From: Klebsormidium nitens
Lineage: Eukaryota; Streptophyta; Klebsormidiophyceae; Klebsormidiales; Klebsormidiaceae
Direction of reading: 5' to 3'
DNA length: 39,283 nt
NCBI GenBank assembly: GCA_000708835.1
Contig: DF237233.1
Location: 1 to 39,283, forward strand
Position numbers and translations under genes: made by a program. The notes beneath the pieces were generated by a model, which worked only from the letters and a program-made list of their open reading frames with translations, did no database searches and had not been told where the DNA came from. Shown piece by piece: positions 32,128-39,283 of this stretch (positions are counted from its first letter, which is position 1; each line of letters begins with the position of its first letter).

Positions 32128-32195
32128 GGCACTCAGGACCGTCAGAAAACATGTCCGGCCAGTAGCGCCATAACTGTTCGTGGGCCATCCTTGCC
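32128..32195 (+). repeat. hairpin core (beta module)
   Basis: The boxes are GGCACTCAGGACC and GGCCATCCTTGCC. The string GGGCACGTGGCAAGCGCG follows, as in other beta copies. Confidence 0.65.
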
Positions 32196-32345
32196 CGAAG
32201 GAAGTAGGGCACGTGGCAAGCGCGCTCCAAAAAGTTCCAAAAAGCTGCTCAAACGTAGAAGCCCTCTTCCTACATTTTAAAGAGAGGTGGCCTTTGTTAG
32301 CGATAAGGAGTAAAACCCTGGAACCAAATCGACATATCTGACTGC

Positions 32346-32416
32346 GGCGATCAAGGAACTCAAAGGAGTTGACCAGCGTTGGCAATCTCATTGCCAAACT
32401 TCTGATTATCATTGCC
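32346..32416 (+). repeat. hairpin core (alpha module)
   Basis: The boxes are GGCGATCAAGGAACTC and GATTATCATTGCC. It lies about 225 nt after the preceding beta 3' box and is followed by GATTTGATGGTC. Confidence 0.6.
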
Positions 32417-32439
32417 GTCGCTACTACAGATTTGATGGT

Positions 32440-32690
32440 CATGAACTATCTGCATTGGCAAAGGAGGCGAAGAAGCTTTGGGTGCGTGCAACCATTTCTT
32501 GCGGGTACAGAATTGGTTTAGTAAGGTCCGGAATAGACACAGGAGAGTCAAACCAGAGCTCGCCTCAAGAGCCAGGCCAACTATGCCCCAAAGATGGTTG
32601 AAGATTCCTGCACGTGGCCATTGGTCGTCAAAGTGCAGCGCAACGCAAAGTGGGCGCTGGCAGCCGGCACGATTCTCTGTGTCAGCACCG
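32440..32690 (+). repeat. gamma module, copy 1 (partner 38195-38420)
   Basis: It shares TTTGGGTGCGT, ATTTCTTGCGG, AAGGTCCG, AGCTCGCCT, GAAGATTCCTG and GTCGTCAAAGTGCAGCGCAA, with minor changes, with 38195-38420. Similarity by eye is around 75-80 percent. The frames open in the two copies differ, so the match is not driven by coding. Confidence 0.7.
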
Positions 32691-32734
32691 GGAGCCCACA
32701 GATGAGGATGAAGCGAAGGAGCTGGGCGGGCGAA

Positions 32735-32890
32735 CCCATCTTTTCAATCCGGCGGAGCACTTTTGAGTATAGAAGCAGTCATTCTGAGGGCGGCTGAAGA
32801 CGTTCATGGCACACACAAACACGCCAGACAAAGGGTAGATGCAAGCAACGACAGAGAAGTGCGTCGGTCAGTTGCGCATATGCAGAGAGT
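32735..32890 (+). repeat. zeta module
   Basis: It carries ATCCGGCGGAGCACTT, GGCGGCTGAAGACGTTCATGG, CACACAAACACGCCAGAC and GAGAAGTGCGTCGGTCAGTT. It sits about 210 nt before the next beta box. Confidence 0.65.
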
Positions 32891-32979
32891 GCAAGAAGAT
32901 TTCGACTTGAGTAGCTGAGCACTTCTGCACAAGCTTGAAGCAGAGCTATCCAAGCTCTTATCCAAGTGCATGCTGACGA

Positions 32980-33045
32980 GGCACTCAGAACCCTCGGTAA
33001 ATATGTTGGCTAGTAACGCCATACCTGCTCGTGGGCCATCCTTGC
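32980..33045 (+). repeat. hairpin core (beta module)
   Basis: The boxes are GGCACTCAGAACCC and GGCCATCCTTGCC, with TAGTAACGCCATACCTGCTCG between them. Confidence 0.65.
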
Positions 33046-33209
33046 CAAAACAAAACGGGGCTCGTGGCGAGCTGGCTCAGTCCTTCCACAGAGTTCCTCA
33101 AAACCTAGATCGCCCTCTACCCGGCAAAATGGAAACGAAGTTGACCTTTGTTGGCCACAAGGAGTTAAGCCCTGGTACCAGATCGACCGACAACAGAATC
33201 GCTTCCTGC

Positions 33210-33271
33210 GGCAATCAAGAACTCGAGTTGAGGGCTGGCATTTCATTGCCGAAATCATGAGTATCATCGCC
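33210..33271 (+). repeat. hairpin core (alpha module)
   Basis: The boxes are GGCAATCAAGAACTC and GAGTATCATCGCC. They pair over GGC, AT, A and ACTC/GAGT segments with small bulges. Confidence 0.6.
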
Positions 33272-33478
33272 GTTCGTTGAAGAATAACGGTTCCAAGCAG
33301 CTGACGCTACTACGGACTTGATGGTCGGGGGATAGTCGGAGATCTGGAACCGACGAAGAAGGAAAAGAAGAGGAGATTCGACTTGACTAGCTGGGCTCTT
33401 CTACAAACTGTAACAGCGAATTGACGACCGGTTTAGAACCAAGGTTTCTAGGTAGCTGAAAAGGCTTCATGCTGAAAA

Positions 33479-33535
33479 GGCAATCAGGACCCTGCGCTGA
33501 CTACTTTGGCGCCGTGCTCGTGGGCCATCCTTGCC
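33479..33535 (+). repeat. hairpin core (beta module), clearest arm symmetry
   Basis: GGCAATCAGGACCC (33479-33492) compared with the complement of GGGCCATCCTTGCC (33522-33535) matches at 10 of 14 positions. The total length is 57 nt. Confidence 0.65.
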
Positions 33536-33705
33536 AGACAAGAAGTCATGATTGGGACACGTGGCACGCGGTTGGCATACTTTTTCGCCGACATTACTGA
33601 GCTCAGGACCCAACGAGATTGGGAATTGATTTGACGGGTAGTCACCATCTCGTATCAGTCTTTGAACAGGAACAACAAAATCCACAGACGGCAGAAAACT
33701 TCCCT

Positions 33706-33769
33706 GCGGCTTTCAGAGGATGTTGCTCATACTGACGAGCTGTTCGCCGAGCATTTAGACATCATTGCC
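33706..33769 (+). repeat. hairpin core (alpha module)
   Basis: The boxes are GCGGCTTTCAGAGGATG and ATCATTGCC. GACGAGCTGTTCGCC lies between them and recurs in the next alpha copy. Confidence 0.55.
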
Positions 33770-34011
33770 GTCCTAGAGTAACGAACTTGACCAGCTGCCG
33801 CTACCACTAAGATGAGGATCCTAAAGTTGGATTCGAGAAGGAGTCTAGCGATCTTCGGAATTAAGTCGAGAATGCCGACGTGATGCCAGTGGCGAGAACA
33901 ACTCCTGCTGCGCGGGACGCATAAAAGTTCAAGGCGGTTGAAAGAGACGCACACTGGTTCCAATTCCAACTTCAGTGGAAGGGTGTTCCAACTGGCAACC
34001 TTGGGTGCTAC

Positions 34012-34079
34012 GAGGCTCTCAGAACGCGAATCAACAAACACGTGGCAATCTGCGCCAGACTTGGTGTTCCAACCTTGCC
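34012..34079 (+). repeat. hairpin core (delta module)
   Basis: The boxes are GAGGCTCTCAGAACGCG and AACCTTGCC, with CTGCGCCAGACTTG inside. TGGGTGCTACGAGGCTCTC at its start is identical in the 38.6-kb copy. Confidence 0.65.
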
Positions 34080-34689
34080 GTTCCAAGGAGCAAGACCTGA
34101 AAGTCTGGTCCACGTTGTGTTACAAACGGAAAGCTGAAGCAGAGCCAGTCGTCGGTTGCTTCAAAAGATATGTTAGAGTTGCAAATTGCAGCGTCCTCGT
34201 GAAGACTGTCAGGCCTGAAAGTCTTCTCACAGTGAAGAATCTGCGAAACCCTCGTGGAGCAGCAACTGGGCTGCGCTTGCCTTCACACGGAAGCGAGAAG
34301 AGACGGTTGCAATACGAAAGCAGCTCACCATCAAATAGACTGACGACAAGAACAACCAGACGTGCATGAAACCTTGTTAATGTTGAAAGGAAACATTGGG
34401 TAAGCAAAAGAAGGTGGGGGAAAAGAACCATCCTTTTTGACCCGGCAGAGCATCTGGGAACAGACAACACTGTGTGGTGGCGGCTGCAGATGGAACGAAT
34501 GGCCGACGCGACAACGCCCGTCCAAGTTTAAACTTTAGACGCAAGCAACAATCAGAGAAGTGCGTCGGCCAGTTAAGCTAACGCAGAAGGGTTAAGAGAG
34601 ATTGGACGTGAATAGCTGGGCTCTTCTAAAGACTGCAATAGCGAGTCGACTACGAAATTGAGATCCTATTGGTAGACTTCTGCTGGCGC

Positions 34690-34751
34690 GGCCATCAGGA
34701 CTCGCCGGTTATCTATGGCAACCAGCGCCGTGCTCTTGGGCCATCCTTGCC
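34690..34751 (+). repeat. hairpin core (beta module)
   Basis: The boxes are GGCCATCAGGACTC and GGGCCATCCTTGCC. Confidence 0.6.
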
Positions 34752-34918
34752 AGACACAAAGTCATTAATTAGACACGTAGCGCGCTGTAGAACTTTTTTG
34801 CCAGCATTACTGAGCTCAGAAACCACTGAGATGGGGAATCAATTTAACGGCTAATCACCACCTCGTATCAACTTTTGAATGCGAATTACAATACCCAAAA
34901 ACGTAAAGACTGTTTCCT

Positions 34919-34984
34919 GCGGCTTTCAGTAACTTCTCTGCCACTGACGAGCTGTTCGCCAGGCTACTAGTAAGCATCTCTGCC
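34919..34984 (+). repeat. hairpin core (alpha module)
   Basis: The boxes are GCGGCTTTCAGTAAC and ATCTCTGCC, with GACGAGCTGTTCGCC inside as in the 33.7-kb copy. Confidence 0.55.
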
Positions 34985-35259
34985 GCTCGTCCAAGAATGA
35001 TGGATCAAAGCGGCTGTCGCTACCCCAAAAAGAAGATTCTGGCTTGACCAGCGAAGGAGCCAAACGACCCTAAGTCATGAGCATCACGCTCTTACGCACT
35101 CTCGCATAGTTGAACCTCACTCGTCTGCAAAAGGTTGCAACAAAGTCAGTAAGGTGGGGGCCAGAAACTCTCGCCTTGAAGACCACGAGAAACCAATGCC
35201 AACGATGCATACATACTTGAGACAGAGGGTTACATTCGGCTAGTCTAGGTGTTGCGAAA

Positions 35260-35323
35260 GGAACTCAGGACGCGGCACGAAGGCTGAATTTGGCACTGTG
35301 CGCCAACTTTATCCATCTTTGCC
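35260..35323 (+). repeat. hairpin core (delta module)
   Basis: The boxes are GGAACTCAGGACGCGG and CCATCTTTGCC. CCAATCCAAGGAGCAAGA follows, nearly the same as after the 34.07-kb copy. Confidence 0.6.
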
Positions 35324-35930
35324 AATCCAAGGAGCAAGATTGAGAGCTTACTCCAACCACGACTTCGCAACGTCAAGCCAAAAGGGGTGGTCGTTGCTTT
35401 GAAATATAAGTCGTCTAAGGAATCTCAGTGTCTATTTGATTGACATCTAGTCCAAAAGTCGCAAAGCAACACAACATGGACGAAGCAAACTTGCTGGGGA
35501 GGAGGACAAAATCTGTCCAACAAAGCAAAAGCTATATACGAGAGTGTATGGCCGCGCTTCCCTTTCAGAACGAAAGCAAAACACAGTTGATAGCAGTGCA
35601 ATTCAAACCCAGAAAGACAAGAGGAGCAGACGTTCTGGCCAGGCAATTCATTTCAATTAATAACTTTGGAAGGGCAAGGAAAGAGTTCTGGTATAGCAGA
35701 GAAGTGACGATCTGAGACAAAACACCCTCATAGCAGGTTCTGCACAGCGCTTCTGAACGAAACTGGATTTCTTGAAACAAAGTAAGGGAGCATTTGACGG
35801 ACAAGAACATTCGTCTTGCACATTTTGGAACTGCGTCGTTATCGAGGGCGTTCGAATATGCTACGGCGAGAAGTTGTAACGTTCAGGGTTCCAAATCGGC
35901 CATTACAATCCAGAAACGATGGAGCAATCC

Positions 35931-35986
35931 GACACCGCACCCGTACCTGTGGCTTTTTCAACCACAACTGCGCATCGCTATCGCCC
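35931..35986 (+). repeat. hairpin core, ATCGCTATCGCCC subtype
   Basis: The boxes are GGAGCAATCCGACACC and ATCGCTATCGCCC. CGTGCCTGCTTCGACGAGGCG follows in two halves, as in the 16-23 kb subtype copies. Confidence 0.6.
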
Positions 35987-36277
35987 ACATAGGATCACGT
36001 GCCTGCTTCGACGAGGCGCAAGTAAGGTGTTGCTTTTTACCTCTGGGCGGGCTAAAAGCCCGTCGACTCAGACCTCGGATCTAAAACATGTGGCATGGGT
36101 GACACTTGCAGAAGAGACGGGAAGTCGAGCACAGCTTCCCAATCCAGGGGTTCGACCTTTCAGTTCCGTTCTTATTGTCAAGAGATGAGAAATGACTGTT
36201 TGTCATCCTAAGCATCATTCTGCCAAACCATAAAGACATCAATGAAAATGCTATCACCAAGTGTTGCGGATCCGCAA

Positions 36278-36346
36278 GGGCATTCAGCATACGACATTTC
36301 ACACATGGCCACACTGGCCAGAGCCCATGTATATTACATCTTCGCC
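36278..36346 (+). repeat. hairpin core
   Basis: The boxes are GGGCATTCAGCA and ACATCTTCGCC. The interior TGGCCAGAGCCCATG is shared with the 28.23-kb copy. Confidence 0.5.
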
Positions 36347-36750
36347 AACACTGAGTCGCACTCAGCGGGAACGGAATCAGAAAGCGAATGGTCGCAACCT
36401 GCTGCACCAAAGTTAATCACCATGTCGTCAAAATGGGTCGTTCAGTGCTCTTACAGCAAACGCACACGCGGCTCTCCCGCACCTTACTCAACTGTCACCG
36501 TCACAGGGCAAAGCATCTCGTAACTGTGTGAAATCAAGAGGCTTTACGAATTTTCAAGACCTACGCGCGAGGGTTCGGCTGGCTACTTCGGTTGTCTGCC
36601 TCAGCAATCACAAAACGCAGTTTCCCACATCAGCACCGGAATGGAGCATCTTTGCCAACTTGACAAGTCACAAAATGAACGCACAACAGCCTGTCGACGT
36701 CTCTGGAGGAACTTCTCGGAAAGGAAACTTGGACTTGATATAGACAAGAC

Positions 36751-37002
36751 TGGTGCGCGGCCCAATTTCGGACGATTTTGACTTCGGACGGGCAAACCCG
36801 AAATCTAATTTCGGACTATCTGAACCACTCTGCGGCTGCACACGCGCGTGTGTAACGCTGTCGCGCGCGGCTCGTCTCCTAATGGTACTCTGAAACGCGA
36901 CGTCGAGCGCACGAGCAGCCGCAGACTGGGTTAACTGAGTCCGAAATTAGGTTTCGGGTTTGCCCGTCCGAAATCAGAATCGTCCGAAATTGGGCGCACC
37001 AG
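36751..37002. mobile_element. 252-bp foldback / MITE-like element with long terminal inverted repeats
   Basis: The terminal inverted repeats start CTGGTGCGC and run about 88 nt on each side (36751-36840 and 36915-37002), with only a few mismatches and one 2-nt indel. Each arm holds three copies of an AATTTCGGAC-like string and a GGGCAAACCCGAAA stretch. The 74-nt loop is CG-rich. It has no coding capacity, so any movement would need a transposase supplied elsewhere. Arm preservation is far better than in the surrounding repeats, implying a younger insertion. Flanks (ATAGACAAGA, CTTTAGATAA) show no clear target-site duplication, so the superfamily is undetermined. Confidence 0.75.
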
Positions 37003-37550
37003 CTTTAGATAACCAGACGTTATGCTCGCTAGCCAGGCCGGTTGGTTCATTGCCAAGAGCAGCCGTCAGAGAGTGCAGAGCATCAACTAAATCTAGTTTC
37101 AGAGTTGGATTGAATTCAATATCTGATTTTCAATCAGTTTTTGATGCAGGACAGTTTGGTAGTTCGTGCATTGCCCCACTACCGATTTCTGTCCGCTGAA
37201 CAGCATGGCCGCTTGCCCGCTTCGGTGCTTCGTCCGTGCCTTAAAGGACAGTAAAGAACAGTCGCTGAGGGCATTTGGGTCTCAATTGCGCGTCCATCAT
37301 GCTTAAATGAAAACACTCGATAATGTTTGCAAAACTCGAGAGTTTGTTTCGGTGGCGCTGCCGTAGAGCACACGGCAGACGCAACACGCTAGTGCAAGTT
37401 CGAAACGATCAGCAAACAAAAAGTGCATCAGTCGACGGCGCCTATATATTGGCGAAGTGAGGGATATGGACTGAGTCAGACCGGTTTTGCATACACTTAT
37501 GCGAGCCAGCACACGGTTGAAGCGGCTTTCAAACAGCCCACCTGCTGTCA
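37003..37550. other. intergenic, no gene seen
   Basis: Frames are under 110 codons and overlapping. I see no repeat marker or RNA structure that I can name. Confidence 0.5.
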
Positions 37551-37551
37551 A

Positions 37552-37616
37552 GGCAATCGGCACCTTGCGTCGAACAGTTCTCGCAACTAGTGCCGTGCTC
37601 GTGGGCCATCGTTGCC
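37552..37616 (+). repeat. hairpin core (beta module)
   Basis: The boxes are GGCAATCGGCACC and GGGCCATCGTTGCC. GGCCACGTGGCAAGCGCTAC follows, close to the string after the 32.19-kb copy. Confidence 0.65.
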
Positions 37617-37929
37617 TGAGACGGTGGGCCACGTGGCAAGCGCTACATGGACCTTTTAAACAGTATAACGAGCTGAAAAGCCCTCAGAAGTGGGTAAGGC
37701 GTGTACCTTGGGTTGCAGCTTGCAAAACTTGCATGTCTCAAATGTTCTAAGTGAAGCGATGCAGGCCCTTCCACGTCTAACGATTTTAGGCTTAGCCATC
37801 TGATCGAAGCGACGAGCCACACGAGATTAAGAGAGTCAGCGGAACGGAGAAACGGTTAGCTAGAAACCCGAAGGGAACGATGGGAGCGCTGCAGACCTGG
37901 TTGACCAGATGGACCTTTCTAGCAAAGAT

Positions 37930-38010
37930 GCGAAGATGAGAGAAGCCCTCGTACGGTAAGAGAAGCCCTCGTATGGATTCCAATACGGACTCGATCTTCA
38001 TCGATCTTCA
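37930..38010 (+). repeat. short tandem doublets
   Basis: AGAGAAGCCCTCGTA occurs twice (near 37940 and 37961) and ATCTTCATCG/ATCTTCATTCG follow in tandem near 37994. They lie between a beta and an alpha module, where the spacing is about 500 nt instead of about 230, so they mark local expansion. Confidence 0.65.
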
Positions 38011-38038
38011 TTCGCAATCCATATTCGAATGGCTTTCT

Positions 38039-38112
38039 GCGGCATTCAAGACGAGCAGAATAAGGCATTGGCATTCTACTTTCCAAGCTCCCATACATCC
38101 GAGTCATTACCG
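38039..38112 (+). repeat. hairpin core (alpha module)
   Basis: The boxes are GCGGCATTCAAGACG and GTCATTACCG. The 3' box has TTACC instead of TTGCC, a point change from the family. GCTGCCGCTACTATGGACTTGA follows in two halves, matching the alpha copies near 32.4 and 33.3 kb. Confidence 0.5.
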
Positions 38113-38194
38113 TTCGGCCAAGAACGAGGGATCCAGCAGCTGCCGCTACTATGGACTTGATCTTTATGGATTATCCGACTGGCCTTGAAAGTAG

Positions 38195-38420
38195 GCGAAG
38201 AACCTTTGGATGCGTACTACAAATTCTTGCGGATGGGAATCGATCAGCTGGGAAAGGTCCGAAAAACACCAAAAGCTCGAACTATAGCTCGCCTGAGAAG
38301 CCAGGCCAGCTATGCCCCAAAGATGTTTGAAGATTCCTGTACGTTGCCCGATTGGTCGTCACAGTGCAGCGCAATGCAAAGTGGCCACTGGCAGGCGGCA
38401 CGACCTCGAACCCCAAGGTG
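38195..38420 (+). repeat. gamma module, copy 2 (partner 32440-32690)
   Basis: Core string GAAGATTCCTGTACGTTGCC. See the partner for shared landmarks. The offset is about 5.75 kb. Confidence 0.7.
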
Positions 38421-38611
38421 TTAATACCCTCCTGAAAACCCCGGCACGGAATGGAACAGAATGCAATAGATACAATCAGAAGAGCATGCCCTCTCGATTC
38501 GTGACTAGTGGGACCGATCCCCACTGCCGTGAATTGTGTGCAGTAGGATATAAGAGAGATACAGATCGTTGGTCATAAGAATGGGTTGCAGGGGGTCGCG
38601 CTGGGTGCTAC

Positions 38612-38670
38612 GAGGCTCTCTCAGGACATCACCTGACACTATGCGCCAGACTTGTCGTTTCTTCCTTGCC
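38612..38670 (+). repeat. hairpin core (delta module)
   Basis: The boxes are GAGGCTCTCTCAGGACATC and TCCTTGCC, with ATGCGCCAGACTTGTCG inside. Confidence 0.6.
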
Positions 38671-38744
38671 GTTTCAGAAGAAATGGCAGATTTTCTGGAG
38701 GCTTTCTGCTCTCCAACTACTGTTACGAACTTTGAAATCGCATG

Positions 38745-39150
38745 CAGAGCAAGCGTCGGTTGCTTAAAAACAGAGCGTCAAGTACAGAATGCAGACGTTT
38801 CTATCTAAAACAGAATGCTCGACAATCAAGAGGAAAGCTGTGATAGGCAACGTGGCAGGGACGGCGAGCCGCAAAGAATCTGCAACTTTAATAAATGCAG
38901 AAAGGGGGTTGCGCTTGCCCATGAGTCGACGACAAAGAAGAAAACGCCTCGTCGTGTTTATCAGACAAACAGCAGAAAAAGAAACATCCGGATGACACGG
39001 CAGAACGGGGAGCCCAAAGATCAGGATCAAGCGGAGAAAGTGGGGCACCCTCCTTTTTGGCTCGGCGGAGCACTTCAAGGACAGAAGCAGTCAGTGTGAG
39101 GGCGGCTGCAGACGTTCATGGGGGACACAAACACGCCAGACCAAGGTTAG
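38745..39150 (+). repeat. epsilon and zeta modules at the right edge
   Basis: Markers in order are GCGTCGGTTGCTTAAAAA, GGGGTTGCGCTTGCC (38905-38919), GTGGGGCACCCTCCTTTTTGG, CGGCGGAGCACTTCAAGGAC, GGCGGCTGCAGACGTTCATGG and GACACAAACACGCCAGACC. The same order occurs at 34140-34540. After 39150 no marker is seen before the window ends. Confidence 0.65.
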
Positions 39151-39283
39151 ATTGAAGCGGCGCTGAACAGAATCGACTCGGGGTGAGAGAGATACGGGCT
39201 GGAGAGACGATATACGAGGAGTTGAATACAAGCTGAAGATAGCTGTTGAGTGATAGCTCTCTAAGAGATTGGAGTTCGGGGAG

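Larger units (their letters stand above)
33380..34590 (+). repeat. higher-order repeat unit D (about 1.2 kb)
   Basis: Module order is AGCTGGGCTCTTCTACAAAC, beta, alpha, delta, GCGCTTGCC (epsilon), zeta. The first 400 nt recur at 34597-34990 at an offset of about 1215 nt, including CATTACTGAGCTCAG, CACCATCTCGTATCA and CCTGCGGCTTTCAG with few changes. Confidence 0.7.
34597..35360 (+). repeat. higher-order repeat unit E (partial)
   Basis: Module order is AGCTGGGCTCTTCTAAAG, beta, alpha, delta. It matches unit D in order, then diverges; epsilon and zeta markers are not found after 35360. Confidence 0.65.
35361..36735. other. intergenic between repeat units, no gene seen
   Basis: Frames stay under 110 codons. 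Two box pairs lie inside (35931-35986 and 36278-36346), plus an isolated 3' box GCATCTTTGCC at 36649-36659. Confidence 0.45.

Noticed and set aside
4112-39283. CRISPR array
   Set aside because: The repeats are 200-1200 nt units with diverged copies and irregular spacing, not identical 25-40 nt repeats with uniform spacers, and the window is eukaryotic.
4112-39283. Retrotransposon or DNA transposon coding remnants
   Set aside because: I found no reverse transcriptase, integrase, RNase H or transposase motif in the frames read, and no long terminal repeats.

Overview
This is a eukaryotic window with one clear gene and about 37 kb of gene-poor, repeat-built DNA. The left edge (1-1357, minus strand) holds a long intron-free open frame. 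It encodes an F-box protein and runs off the window. No other frame in the window exceeds about 196 codons, and none of the longer ones resembles a known family. The F-box plus helical-repeat layout and the telo-box, CCAAT and TGGGCT motifs upstream point to the green lineage (plant or streptophyte alga). That assignment is inference and cannot be confirmed from this sequence alone.

Upstream of the F-box gene (1550-1780) is a diverged inverted duplication of roughly 100-nt arms, whose mismatches are mostly transitions. A 63-codon frame ending at 2130 carries a PIP-box-like string, but it is no longer than chance frames elsewhere. I see no convincing gene after that. From about 4 kb to the right edge the sequence is a mosaic of old, diverged repeats. 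The recurring element is a pair of short boxes on the plus strand: a 5' box close to GGGCAATCMG and, usually 45-75 nt later, a 3' box close to ATCNTTGCCC. The two boxes are partly complementary, so each pair forms an imperfect hairpin core. I located 32 such pairs, all in the same orientation, plus many isolated 3' boxes.

Layout: 1-1357 F-box gene; 1550-1780 inverted repeat in its 5' flank; 2131-5640 unassigned DNA; 5640-6250 GC-rich minisatellite with G-quadruplex and TTAGGG-like tracts; 6.9-7.1, 11.6-12.2 and 20.3-20.7 kb islands rich in GCGGAAC; 12.4-14.2 kb a tandem pair of about 0.93-kb repeats; 8.0-8.5 and 24.1-24.6 kb a dispersed pair about 16 kb apart; 18.4-18.75 kb and 36.75-37.0 kb two foldback elements, the second with long, well-preserved arms; 30.3-39.3 kb a higher-order repeat region in which module types recur in a fixed order at about 200-330 nt spacing.

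The modules on the right are tied together by common descent, not by coding frame: matching copies are open in different frames. The most interesting unexplained structure is therefore the strand-uniform array of hairpin-cored repeats. It could be a decayed satellite, a decayed multicopy gene, or a non-coding locus making structured or small RNAs. The sequence alone does not decide between these.
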